This document shows, piece by piece, positions 26,510 through 36,564 of a stretch of DNA of 64,000 bases. Position numbers and translations under genes: made by a program. The DNA is from Plesiocystis pacifica SIR-1 (lineage in GTDB: Bacteria > Myxococcota_A > Polyangia > Nannocystales > Nannocystaceae). The notes under the pieces are model-generated. The model ran no database searches, was not told where the DNA came from, and saw only the letters and a program-made list of their open reading frames with translations. Where the stretch lies: contig NZ_ABCS01000022.1 in the NCBI RefSeq assembly GCF_000170895.1, positions 55,563 through 119,562 on the forward strand, in the 5' to 3' direction. Position 1 is the stretch's first letter, and the number at the start of each line of letters is the position of its first letter.

Positions 26510-28147
26510 GTGAAAAACGCCACCGCCAACGACGCCCCCGCTCCCTCCTTCCTCGTGCGCGCCCTCAGCGGGACCATCGAGTGGTTCGCCGCCGACCGCA
26601 AGCGCCGGTGGTGGATGCTCATCCTGTTCGTCGCCGCGCTGATCGTCCGGCTGCGCTGGAACCTCGAGGTCCACCCCCCGGGGCAGTTCCTCTACTCCGA
26701 CATGGCCGGCTACTCCGGCCGCGCCGACGCGATCCTCCGGGACCCCTTGTCCACCCGGGAGTACGACGCCTTCTTCCCCTTCGGCACGGCCTGGGTCCTC
26801 GCGGCCATCAAGTACGTGTTCGGCACGGAGAACTTCGAGGCCATCGCGATCTTCTATGCGCTGATCGGCGCGGCGATCGTCGCCTTCGCCTACGGCATCG
26901 CCGACCGCGTCATGGGCGAGCGCGTGCGCTGGGTGGCCCCGGCCGTCGGCGTCCTGCTGGTGTTCTACTACCCGATCGTCTCGATCGGCGGCTACATCCT
27001 CAGCGAGCTGCCCTTCTCCTTTTGCATGATGGGCTCGATCCTGCTGCTGCTGCGCGTGGTCGAAGAGGGCAAGTACCGCCACGCCCTGCTGCTCGGCTTC
27101 CTGCTCGGCTGCGGCGCGCTGATCCGCTCGCAGATGATCGCCGCCGTCGGCCTGGTCGGCCTCTACTGGCTCGCGTCCTTGCTGATCGAGCCGCGGCCCT
27201 TCGAGAAGCTGACCTGGAAGCACATCGTGTGCGTGGGTATCCCCCTGGTCCTGCTGCTGGGCATGTCCGCGGTCCGCTTCCACGCCCACACCGGGCGCAA
27301 GGGCCTGGTCTCGGAGAACTCGACCATCAACCTGATCTTCGGTCGCTGCCACAACAAGGGCATCTACTCCCGCCCCGACGGCAACGGCCACGGCACGGTC
27401 CGCTTCGCGCCGCCGCCGCTGATCCAGTTCGAGATCCACAGCGCCAAGCACCCCGACCACTTCTTCCGCACCCACTCCGTGTGGGCCGAGCACCCCGAGC
27501 CCATGGAGGACGTCGAGGGCTTCGCCATCGACGGGATCGGCTGCGCCAAGCGGGGCTGCAAGCTGCCCGGCAGCGAGATCGAATACAACGGCTACATCGG
27601 CGACGGGGACATCCACCGGACCATCGTCAAGGAGTGCATCGAGCGGGGCGGGCTGAAGCTGCAGGCCTACTACACCCTCACGCACTGGGCGATGCTGTGG
27701 AACTACAACCGCATGTGGCCCGACGACGCCAACCCGCGGCCGCGACCCGTCGCCAAGGAGGAGGGCTGGAAGGCCCGGCAGCTGCACTGGGCCCGGTTCC
27801 ACCGCTACGTGCTGATGGTCCCCGCGCTGCTCGGGCTGTTCTTCGTGTTCGCGCCCCGGCGCCGCGGCAAGGAGGCCCTGGTCGCCCTCAACCTGTGGGC
27901 GCTGATGGTCATCGCCGGCATCTGGATCGGCGGCGTCCGCTTCCGCTCGCCCTACGACCCGGTGATCATCCTGCTCGCGGGCTTCGTCTACGGGCTGGTG
28001 TGGGAGAAGGTCCGAGACTTCGCGCTGGTGCGCATGGGCAAGGAGCCCCTGAGCCCCCAGCCCAACGCCAAAGCCGACGCCAAGCCTGACGCCAAGCCCG
28101 AGTCCGAGCCGGCCCCCGCGGACGACGACGCCAGCGAAGCTCCGTGA
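26510..28147 (+). CDS. Polytopic glycosyltransferase-like membrane protein (GT-C/PMT type)
   Basis: A 545-residue protein with about nine or ten hydrophobic helices, a long extracytoplasmic loop (about residues 265-400) and a charged, Ala/Pro/Glu/Asp-rich cytoplasmic tail. The first loop has an acidic motif (YSDMAGYSGRADAILRD), as in GT-C family enzymes that use polyprenyl-phosphate sugars, and the helix pattern (GYILSELPFSF, then GALIRSQM) fits the ArnT/PMT group. Donor and acceptor unknown. The GTG start at 26510 follows the ferritin-like gene by 28 nt, and the stop overlaps the next gene by 4 nt, so these form one operon. Confidence 0.78.
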   Translation: MKNATANDAPAPSFLVRALSGTIEWFAADRKRRWWMLILFVAALIVRLRWNLEVHPPGQFLYSDMAGYSGRADAILRDPLSTREYDAFFPFGTAWVLAAIKYVFGTENFEAIAIFYALIGAAIVAFAYGIADRVMGERVRWVAPAVGVLLVFYYPIVSIGGYILSELPFSFCMMGSILLLLRVVEEGKYRHALLLGFLLGCGALIRSQMIAAVGLVGLYWLASLLIEPRPFEKLTWKHIVCVGIPLVLLLGMSAVRFHAHTGRKGLVSENSTINLIFGRCHNKGIYSRPDGNGHGTVRFAPPPLIQFEIHSAKHPDHFFRTHSVWAEHPEPMEDVEGFAIDGIGCAKRGCKLPGSEIEYNGYIGDGDIHRTIVKECIERGGLKLQAYYTLTHWAMLWNYNRMWPDDANPRPRPVAKEEGWKARQLHWARFHRYVLMVPALLGLFFVFAPRRRGKEALVALNLWALMVIAGIWIGGVRFRSPYDPVIILLAGFVYGLVWEKVRDFALVRMGKEPLSPQPNAKADAKPDAKPESEPAPADDDASEAP

Positions 28148-28872
28148 GCCTCGACCTCGAGCTTCGTCCCGAGCGGGCCTTCTTGTGCCGCCGCGAGTCC
28201 GTGGCCGTGCAGCGCATGCCCGGCTTCGAGCGGGGCCGCCACCGCCTGCCCGTGACCCCCGGCCCCGGCGGCGACGCCTTCGTCCGCCGGCTCGGCGCCG
28301 AGGACCTCGCCGGGGAGGTCCGGGCGGTCTACGACAACAGCAAGCAGCTCCTGCGCCTGCGCCGGCGCCAGCTCCAGCGGGCCATCGCCGACGACGGAGG
28401 CAACGTCGACGCCCCGCAGTTTCGCTTCGCCATCGAGCTGGCCGTCGACCGCGACGACCCTCGCTGCGCCCTGTGGCGGCGCCAGATCGTCCTGCTCGTC
28501 GGCCTGACCGAGCTGCCCGCCACCTTCGACCACGTCTTCCCCACGCCCTGCGACGAGCTGGTGATCCCCTTCGCGTGGACCGGCGCGCCCGCCCAGGCCG
28601 ACCGCGGCGAGACCACCTTCGACGTCGTCGTCGATCGCCTCGAGGACTTCGCCGAGACCCACGGCGGGGCCGTGCGCGAGGACGAGGAGCGCGGCCGGGC
28701 GGTCCTGACCACCCCCGACAGCAGCCAGATCGAGATCGACCTGCCCTCGGCCGAGCTGCGCCTGCGCATCCTCGGCCATGACGGCTGCGTGGAGCTGTTG
28801 CGAGAGGCCGAGCGGCGCTTTGCGAGCCTCGCCCGCCCGGTGCTCGCGGCCCTCGAGCGCGGCCGCTCCTAG
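28144..28872 (+). CDS. Conserved hypothetical soluble protein
   Basis: A 242-residue protein with a GTGA overlap to the upstream glycosyltransferase-like gene. It has no signal peptide or membrane helix and is mixed alpha/beta with many charged residues; a basic segment (NSKQLLRLRRRQLQRA) may be a helix. I do not recognise the family. Its TAG stop shares the palindrome CTAG with the stop of the convergent GH94 gene, so the two genes overlap tail to tail. Confidence 0.68.
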   Translation: MSLDLELRPERAFLCRRESVAVQRMPGFERGRHRLPVTPGPGGDAFVRRLGAEDLAGEVRAVYDNSKQLLRLRRRQLQRAIADDGGNVDAPQFRFAIELAVDRDDPRCALWRRQIVLLVGLTELPATFDHVFPTPCDELVIPFAWTGAPAQADRGETTFDVVVDRLEDFAETHGGAVREDEERGRAVLTTPDSSQIEIDLPSAELRLRILGHDGCVELLREAERRFASLARPVLAALERGRS

Positions 28873-31226
28873 GCCGGCAGCTTCACGTCGAGGGCGTAGC
28901 GTCGCCCCGCTTCGACATCCCGGACCAGCGGCTCGTCGAGAGCGACCCCGTCGAGGGTCACCGCGAGCGGGCCCGAGCCGCGCCGGTAGGTCACGGAGAA
29001 GCTCGCGCCGCGAAAGCGCCGCTCGACTCGAGCCTCCGACCAGCTCCGCGGCAAGGCCGGGTCGACGCGCAGGCCCCGAGGGCTCCCGCGCAGGCCGAAC
29101 AGGTCCTCGACGAGGATGCGGTAGATCCAGCTCGCCGTGCCCGTGTTGAACATCTGGCTCGAGCGCCCCGCCGTGCGCGGGAATTGGTGGACCGCCCCGC
29201 GGTAGTAGTTGGGGATGAACACGGGCAGCTGCCCCCGGCGGATCAGGTCGTCCGCGCCGGGCCCGGGCAGCATGCGGCGCAGCTGCGTCCAGGCCCGCTC
29301 CCCCTCCCCCGCCCGGTACAGCGCGTGGATCCAAAAGGCCGCGGCGTGGTTGTAGATCGAGCCGTTCTCGGCGCTGCCTGGGAACTTCTGCGTGACCCGG
29401 CCGATGTGCTCGTGCATGCGCGTGAACGCGGGGGCGAGCAGCATCACCCCCCAGGGGGAGTCGAGCTGCGCGTCCACGGCCCGGACGATCCGCTCGCGCT
29501 GATCCGCGTCGGCGATGCCCGCCAGCAAGGCCCAGCTCTGCGGGTTGAGGAAGATGCGCCCTTCTTCGTCCGCGGCCACGCCAAAGCGCCGGCCCGCGTC
29601 GGAGATGCCCCGCGCGAACCAGTCGCCGTCCCACAGGTGCGCCTGCGCGGACGCGGCGAGCTCGTCCGCGCCGCGACCCAGCTCGTCTACGACACCCGCC
29701 TCGCCCAGCTCCCGCGCCACCTCGACCCACAGCCGCAGGGCGTGGGCCGCCGCGATGGTCAGCCAGCCCGAGACCCCCCGCCCCGCCGGTCCCACCATGT
29801 TCATGGGGTCGCACCAGTCTCCCTGGGCGATCAAGCTCAGGCCGCGCGCGTCTCGATGGCGCAGCAGCCAACGCATCGCCGCGCACACCCGCTCGAACAC
29901 CGTCGCTCCCTGCCCGTCCCTCCCGGTCACCACCTCGCGCAGGAAGGCCCAATCGCCGGTCTCGTCGAGGTAGGGAGCGACGCACACCGGCAGCCACACG
30001 CAGTGGTCCATGTGCGGGACCTGGTTGATGTACTGCTGCTCGGCCTCGGGCGAGAGCAGCACGCCGTCGGGCATGCCCCCGTCTTCGTGCTGCTGGCTCA
30101 GGGCCGCGCGGAACACCTGCTTGGCGCGCGCGGGCTCGACGTAGACCATGCCCAGGGCGTCCTGCAGGTAGTTGCGGGTCTGGGGGTTGGTCGTGAGCCG
30201 GTTGGTGTCGCCGTGGTACCAGACCTGGCGCGGGAGCCAGTGGTTGGCGAAGGCGTCGAGCTCGGCGTCGGGGGAGCGCTGGCGTAGACACCCGCGGCCG
30301 CCCTCGAGGTAAACCCGGCTCGCCTGCGCCTCGCGCTCGAAGGCCCCCGGCGCGAGCAGGCGCGCGCGCAGCTGCTGGAGCTCGCCCGCGTCTCGAGCGG
30401 GGGCGAAGACAAAGCGCCACTGCCTCGCCTCGCCCGCGCCGAGCTCGAGCGCGTACTGCAGCGCGGCGATCGGGGTCTCGTAGTGCGCCTCCCCCCGGCC
30501 CAGGCGCGGGCGCGCCAGCGCGGAAGGATCGGCCCAGCCCCCCTCGCCCTCGAAGGCCTCCAGCCTCGCCTCCCAGCTGTCAGGGCGCTGGTCTGCGAGC
30601 AGCGCGGTCCAGTCCTTGAGCTGCGCGATGCGGGGGTAGTCCTCGAGGCGCTGGTAGGGGCTGACGCTGCGCGCCACGAGGCCCAGGAGGCCCTCGTCCC
30701 AGGCCGCGGACTGGTTCATCCAGCTCATGTAGCCCACGCTGAAGCACGGGTAGATCGACACCCGACGCGCCGCGGCGCCCGCGTTGCGCAGCGATGCGGT
30801 CCACAGCTCGGCCGTCGCGTCCACGGGCAGGCTGACCGTCAAGCTCACCTCCAGCTCGCCCACGCCGAGCACCCAGCCGATCGCGGCCTGACCCACCTCG
30901 AAGCGAAAGCTGTCCACCGGCCGGCGCATCGGCTCGTGGGGCAGCGACCACGCCTGGCCCGTCGCCTCGTCGCGCAAGAACAAAAAGCGCCCCGGGTGCT
31001 GGGCGTAGAGCGGCTGCTCCGGCTGCATGAAGGTCCGCGCCTCCAAAAAGGGCGCGTGGGCGTACTTGCCCGGCTCGGGCTGCATGTGCTGCGCGGTCAC
31101 GAAGCCGCGGCAGTTCACGTGCAGCAGCATGCGGCGGTTCCACAACAAGCCGCAGGCCTGGGGCATCGCCGTCGGGCTGTGCAGCGTGACCCGGTCACCG
31201 CTGCGGCTGTGGCTCAGCATCGACAC
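28869..31226 (-). CDS. GH94-family disaccharide phosphorylase
   Basis: A 785-residue inverting phosphorylase of the cellobiose/chitobiose phosphorylase family, with an N-terminal beta-sandwich, a helical linker and an (alpha/alpha)6 barrel. The barrel carries GDWCDPMNMVG, where the aspartate is the catalytic acid (cellobiose phosphorylases have GDWND), as well as TTNPQTRNYLQDALGMVY and the late block GTASWIYRILVEDLFGL. The Cys-Asp-Pro variant and the length suggest a specificity other than plain cellobiose, possibly cellobionate-type; that is inferred. Such enzymes split imported disaccharides with phosphate in the cytoplasm. It overlaps the upstream transporter gene by 32 nt, a strong sign of coupling. 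Confidence 0.85.
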   Translation of the reverse strand: MSMLSHSRSGDRVTLHSPTAMPQACGLLWNRRMLLHVNCRGFVTAQHMQPEPGKYAHAPFLEARTFMQPEQPLYAQHPGRFLFLRDEATGQAWSLPHEPMRRPVDSFRFEVGQAAIGWVLGVGELEVSLTVSLPVDATAELWTASLRNAGAAARRVSIYPCFSVGYMSWMNQSAAWDEGLLGLVARSVSPYQRLEDYPRIAQLKDWTALLADQRPDSWEARLEAFEGEGGWADPSALARPRLGRGEAHYETPIAALQYALELGAGEARQWRFVFAPARDAGELQQLRARLLAPGAFEREAQASRVYLEGGRGCLRQRSPDAELDAFANHWLPRQVWYHGDTNRLTTNPQTRNYLQDALGMVYVEPARAKQVFRAALSQQHEDGGMPDGVLLSPEAEQQYINQVPHMDHCVWLPVCVAPYLDETGDWAFLREVVTGRDGQGATVFERVCAAMRWLLRHRDARGLSLIAQGDWCDPMNMVGPAGRGVSGWLTIAAAHALRLWVEVARELGEAGVVDELGRGADELAASAQAHLWDGDWFARGISDAGRRFGVAADEEGRIFLNPQSWALLAGIADADQRERIVRAVDAQLDSPWGVMLLAPAFTRMHEHIGRVTQKFPGSAENGSIYNHAAAFWIHALYRAGEGERAWTQLRRMLPGPGADDLIRRGQLPVFIPNYYRGAVHQFPRTAGRSSQMFNTGTASWIYRILVEDLFGLRGSPRGLRVDPALPRSWSEARVERRFRGASFSVTYRRGSGPLAVTLDGVALDEPLVRDVEAGRRYALDVKLPA

Positions 31227-32607
31227 TTCGCGCCTCCAGATCCCGCTGCACCTGCTCGAGCAGCGGCCCGGTCAGGGAATAGAGCGCCGCCACGCCCACG
31301 GCAAGGGCGGCGAACAGGCCCGGGACCGCGGTCTGCAGCGCCGCGATCCCGACCAGCGAGGCGCCGCTTTGGGCCTCCTTGGCCACGTAGCCGATCGACG
31401 CGAGCACGGCCAGCATGCCCGAGGAGCCCAGGGTCCCGCCCAGCTTCTGGGCGAAGGTCGCGGCCGAGAAGGTCATCGCCGTCGCCCGCCGCCCGGTCTT
31501 CCACTCGTTGTAGTCGGCCGTGTCCGCGTACATCGACCAGGTCAGCGGCGACTTGGGCCCGAGCGCCAGGCTGATCAGCACGTTGAGGGTGAAGATCAGC
31601 CCGATCCGGTCCGGCGGCACGAAGAAGAAGGCCACGGACAGCGCGGCGACGACGGCCATGAGCACCATCAAGAGCTTGGCCTTGTCGAGCGCGCGGGTCA
31701 TCACCGGCGCCAGCACGGCCCCGGCCCCGTAGGCCACCATCTGCCACATCAAGTAATTCGAGAGCAGGTCCGGCCGCTCGACGTAGTAGTGGAAGTAGTA
31801 ATAGGCCGAGCCGGCGCGCAGCGTGATGGTCAGCATGATGACCATCGCCAGCACGAACAAGATCAGCCACGGCCCGTTGCGCGACAGATCGCGCAGGTCC
31901 TCGAGGGGCTTGCTCGCCTGGGCCGGGGGCGGCTGGATGCGCTCGCGCGTGCTCGCGGCCGTGACCACGAAGATCAGCGTGGCCGCGGCGGCGTAGATCA
32001 TCATCGTCCGCTGCCAGCCGAGGGAGTCGTCGCCGCGGCCCAGCGCCTCGACCAAGGGCATCGTGTACTTGTTGACCAGCGCCCCGCCCGTGAACGCGAA
32101 CACGAAGCGCGCGCTGATCAGCGTCGTGCGCTCCCCCGAGTTCGCCGTCATCACCCCCGAGAGCGCCGAGTAGGGCGTGCTCAGCACGGTGTAGAGCAGC
32201 ATCATCAGCGTGTAGGTGACGTAGGCGTAGACGAGCTTGGCGCCCGCGCCGAGCTCCGGGGTGCTGAAGGTCAGCACGGCGGCCGCCGCCATGGGCAGCC
32301 CGGCGAACAGTAGGTAGGGCCGAAACTTGCCCCAGCGCGTGCGCGTGCGGTCCGCGACGGCGCCCATCATCGGGTCCGTGCACGCGTCGACGATCTTGGT
32401 GACGAACAGCATCGTCGCCGCGGCCGCGGCCGACAGCCCAAAGTAGTCGGTATAGAACGCGGCCAGGAAGGACGCGATGGTCGTCCAGTAGAGGTTGAAG
32501 CCGAGATCGCCGAAGCCGTAGCCGAGCTTCTCGCGCCAGCGCAGCTCGGCCATGCGCACGCTCGGCGTCTGCGGGGCCTCGGCCATGCGCGGCGAGTCTC
32601 GCAGCAT
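31195..32607 (-). CDS. GPH-family sugar:cation symporter (MelB-like)
   Basis: A 470-residue transporter with 12 predicted helices. The family signature is clear: KIVDACTDPMMGAVADRTRTRWGKFRPYLL in helices 2-3 (only fragments of it are quoted: KIVDACTDPMMGAVADRT, WGKFRPYLL), GDLGFNLYWTTIASFLAAFY at the start and ADTADYNEWKTGRRATAM in the second half. The family imports glycosides, pentosides or hexuronides with Na+ or H+. The downstream overlapping GH94 gene implies a disaccharide or aldobionate as cargo. Start at ATG 32607 or 32586; neither has a clear ribosome binding site. Confidence 0.87.
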   Translation of the reverse strand: MLRDSPRMAEAPQTPSVRMAELRWREKLGYGFGDLGFNLYWTTIASFLAAFYTDYFGLSAAAAATMLFVTKIVDACTDPMMGAVADRTRTRWGKFRPYLLFAGLPMAAAAVLTFSTPELGAGAKLVYAYVTYTLMMLLYTVLSTPYSALSGVMTANSGERTTLISARFVFAFTGGALVNKYTMPLVEALGRGDDSLGWQRTMMIYAAAATLIFVVTAASTRERIQPPPAQASKPLEDLRDLSRNGPWLILFVLAMVIMLTITLRAGSAYYYFHYYVERPDLLSNYLMWQMVAYGAGAVLAPVMTRALDKAKLLMVLMAVVAALSVAFFFVPPDRIGLIFTLNVLISLALGPKSPLTWSMYADTADYNEWKTGRRATAMTFSAATFAQKLGGTLGSSGMLAVLASIGYVAKEAQSGASLVGIAALQTAVPGLFAALAVGVAALYSLTGPLLEQVQRDLEARSVDAEPQPQR

Positions 32608-32609
32608 TG

Positions 32610-32925
32610 CCGCGCGAAGTCGTCGACTTTGTCGGACCGGACGAGCTTCCAGTCGACCAGCTGCGCGTCACCCAGGGCGGTGTCGCCAGCGAGGCGCTCG
32701 GTCACCACGCGCTCGGCCACCCCGCGGTTGCGCGAGGGCTCTTGGGGCCCGGCGGACTCCCCCGAGCTGCGAGAACATGCCGTTGCCCGACGCGGTCTCC
32801 GGGGCGAGCGCCTGGGTCAGCTCGACGGCCTCGACGATGCGACCGTCCACGACCGTGAAGATGCGGGCGACGGCGACCCCCTCCGCCATCGCCCCCTCGG
32901 GCTCCAGCGCTAGCTCTAGCAGTCG
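32610..32925 (-). pseudogene. Decayed gene remnant (possible SnoaL/NTF2-like fragment)
   Basis: Two stretches in different minus-strand frames read like real protein. One is at about 32758-32922, containing EGVAVARIFTVVDGRIVEAV, which resembles the last strands of a SnoaL/NTF2-like fold. The other is at about 32605-32720, containing LAGDTALGDAQLVDWKLVRS. Neither has a good start, and together they are too short for the family. The region lies between the sugar operon and the palindromic element at 33020 and is probably a remnant of an inactivated gene. Confidence 0.4.
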
Positions 32926-33019
32926 CCCACCCCGGCCGCGCCGGGACCCATGATCCACGAAAGCATCGTCCACGGACTCAGCTGGCGTTGAACCCGTGGG
33001 CGGCTGCCTTTCTCGGTAG

Positions 33020-33172
33020 GACATCGGAGAAGTCCTCACGACACCTCGCTTGGTCTTTTCGCCGAGCTCTTTGTCGCCAAAACTTGCGGTGGGATCCACC
33101 ACAGCGGCGTTTTGGCTCCGCGATCTCGACGAAAATCCACGGCGCGAGGAGCCGCGATGACTTCTCCGATGC
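33020..33172. repeat. 150-bp imperfect palindrome (MITE-like or hairpin element)
   Basis: The two halves are inverted copies of each other centred on GGATCC at 33092-33097. The outer ends match perfectly for 13 bp (CATCGGAGAAGTC 33022-33034; GACTTCTCCGATG 33159-33171), and inner blocks (CCTCGC, TTTTCG, GCCAAAAC, GTGG) also pair in order with small mismatches. A transcript would fold into one long hairpin. There is no open reading frame of note inside. It may be a non-autonomous mobile element or a structured RNA. Confidence 0.65.
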
Positions 33173-33475
33173 CCTGCTAGTGGGCGTGGACGCCGATGCG
33201 GTAGGCACTCAGGATCATTTCGGTCGATCCACTACCGTACGGCGCTTTTCACGCAATTCGAATCCGGGTGACGGGCGGTGCTTCCTGCGCCGCCTTCTCT
33301 GGAGTGGTCCAGAAATACAAAACAACATTTAAAACAGTATTATATGAGATCGTCATGAGTGCCGATAAGAGGACAATTTTCCATGAATTCATGATCCCAG
33401 AGAAAATAAAATCTAAAAACATCGTGGATTACAGAAAATAACTCATGCTTCACTCCGCGCACGACGGAGACCCCC
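33173..33475 (+). promoter_or_regulatory. AT-rich leader of the sulfite reductase operon
   Basis: This gap is far more AT-rich than its surroundings, especially 33310-33450. It holds a -10-like TATTAT/TATATG near 33339-33345, the 12-bp perfect palindrome CATGAATTCATG (33382-33393), and a 28-codon open frame ATG 33355 to TAA 33441 with AT-rich codons (ATA, AGA, AAA) unlike the genome. The operon's first gene has a conventional ribosome binding site (CGGAGA), so transcription probably starts here and is controlled at the palindrome. No known riboswitch is recognised. Confidence 0.45.
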
Positions 33476-33802
33476 ATGAGCCTTTGGATGATCACTGGAA
33501 GTTCGACCGACGACGGCGCCCCCATCTACCTCCAGGCCGACGGCTGTTGGAGCCGGCGCGTGGTCGACGGGGAGGTCCTCGACGACCACGAGCGTCGCGA
33601 CGAACGCCTCGCCCTCGCCCGCTCGGGGGAGCGTCAGGTCTGCGACCCCTACCCCATCGAGGTGCTGCGCGGCGCGGGCGGTGAGCCGCGGCCGCGCAGC
33701 CTCAAGCAACGCATCCGCGCCCAGGGGCCGACGGTCCCCCTGGTCGCCGACCGGCCCCGCCCCGGGAGCCGCCTCGAAGGTCCCGCGGCGCGCAGCGCCT
33801 GA
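33476..33802 (+). CDS. DUF2849 protein of the sulfite reductase operon
   Basis: A 108-residue protein whose first half (MITGSSTDDGAPIYLQADGCW, DERLALARSGERQVCDPYPI) matches the DUF2849 pattern: a short domain found just upstream of sulfite reductase hemoprotein genes in proteobacteria. The C-terminus is basic and Pro-rich. The role is unknown; co-occurrence implies assistance in siroheme sulfite reduction. The start is ATG 33476 with GGAG 8 nt upstream. cysI begins 13 nt after its stop. Confidence 0.78.
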   Translation: MSLWMITGSSTDDGAPIYLQADGCWSRRVVDGEVLDDHERRDERLALARSGERQVCDPYPIEVLRGAGGEPRPRSLKQRIRAQGPTVPLVADRPRPGSRLEGPAARSA

Positions 33803-33815
33803 GTCGGAGCTCGTC

Positions 33816-35527
<1,712 letters not shown>

Positions 35528-35531
<4 letters not shown>

Positions 35532-36061
35532 GCGACTCGATCCTCCGCCTGCCCAGCGCCGACGCGCCCTGCGTGCTCGCCATCCTCGACGGCCGCCCGG
35601 CCATCGTCCTCGACGAGTGGCGCTCGGTCGCCGACGACGAGGCCCTGCCCAGCCCCGACGAGGCCCCCGCGGTCATCGTGGGTCCCCGGCGCTACGCCGA
35701 AGCCCGCGCGGCCGGCCTGCGCGTGGGCCTGCGCGTGCCCGGAGACGCCGAGCCCGAGGGCCTGCTCGGCGACGCCCACCCCGAACTCGTCGCCATCGAG
35801 GTGCCCAAGTTCACCGACGGCCGCCACTACAGCCTGGCCCGCTTGCTGCGCGAGCGCGAGGGCTTCACCGGCGAGCTCCGGGCCTTCGGCGACGTGCTGC
35901 CCGATCAGCTGTTCTACATGCGCCGCTGCGGCTACACGAGCTTCGAGCTCAAGGCGGGCAAGTCCCTGGCCACGGGCCTGCGCACGCTCCAGGCGTTCAC
36001 GGTGACCTACCAGGGCGCCGTGGACGAGCCGCGGCCGCTGTACCGCCGCCGGGCCTTCTGA
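35528..36061 (+). CDS. DUF934 protein of the sulfite reductase operon
   Basis: A 177-residue protein with the DUF934 core (VAIEVPKFTDGRHYSLARLL, ELRAFGDVLPDQLFYMRRCGY). The family is nearly always encoded directly after cysI and is thought to assist sulfite reduction. The ATG overlaps the cysI stop by 4 nt. In many bacteria cysH (PAPS/APS reductase) follows; here the next gene is convergent and unrelated, so sulfate reduction to sulfite must be encoded elsewhere. Confidence 0.82.
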
Positions 36062-36079
36062 GCCCAGCCTCTGTCTGTG

Positions 36080-36526
36080 TCAGGAGCTCGTGGCGCTCCG
36101 ATGGCGCGCCACCTGCTCCAGCCCCCACGCGCGGGCCTCCTCGAGGCTCTCGAAGGTCTCCACCCTGTGAAACTCGCGGTCGAGTCGCCGCGCCATGTTG
36201 ACGACCGTGCGCACGAGCGGGTTGGTCGTGACCACGGCGTCCGCGATGCACACCGGATGCAGGAAGGGGCGCAGGCGCAGGGTCTCGCGCAACAGCTGGC
36301 GGCGCACGACCCCGCGAGGGTTCTCGGCCTCGAGCGCGTCGGAGATGACCACGATCGTCCGCCCCTGCTCGCCGAGCTCGGTCAGCAAGGCCCGCTGCGT
36401 CGCAAAGAATTGCTCGACCAAGGGCACGGTCATCACGCGGCCCCAGCGAACCGAGAGCAGCGGCAGCTCGCGCGTGTCGACGACGATCCAGGCGTCACCA
36501 TCTTCGACACGAAGCAGGGGCTCCAT
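36080..36526 (-). CDS. STAS/SpoIIAA-like domain protein
   Basis: A 148-residue protein with a single alpha/beta domain: a short sheet (AWIVVDTRELPLLSVRWG), a helix (PLVEQFFATQRALLTEL) and a second strand (RTIVVISDALEAENP). This layout resembles the STAS/SpoIIAA-like proteins common in myxobacteria; assignment by pattern only. The ATG at 36526 follows TACCCT with 6 nt between, the leaderless pattern. It is convergent with the sulfite reductase operon. Confidence 0.65.
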   Translation of the reverse strand: MEPLLRVEDGDAWIVVDTRELPLLSVRWGRVMTVPLVEQFFATQRALLTELGEQGRTIVVISDALEAENPRGVVRRQLLRETLRLRPFLHPVCIADAVVTTNPLVRTVVNMARRLDREFHRVETFESLEEARAWGLEQVARHRSATSS

Positions 36527-36532
36527 CGTCCC

Positions 36533-36538
36533 AGGGTA
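36533..36538 (-). promoter_or_regulatory. -10 element TACCCT, leaderless start of the STAS-like gene
   Basis: GCTACCCT on the minus strand ends 6 nt before ATG 36526. Confidence 0.5.
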
Positions 36539-36564
36539 GCAGGGGCCCAACAGGGGGCCCTCGG

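Noticed and set aside
33240..33300. Possible tRNA T-arm (TTCGAATCC) near 33258
   Set aside because: The flanking bases do not pair into a T-stem and no acceptor, D or anticodon arm is found around it.
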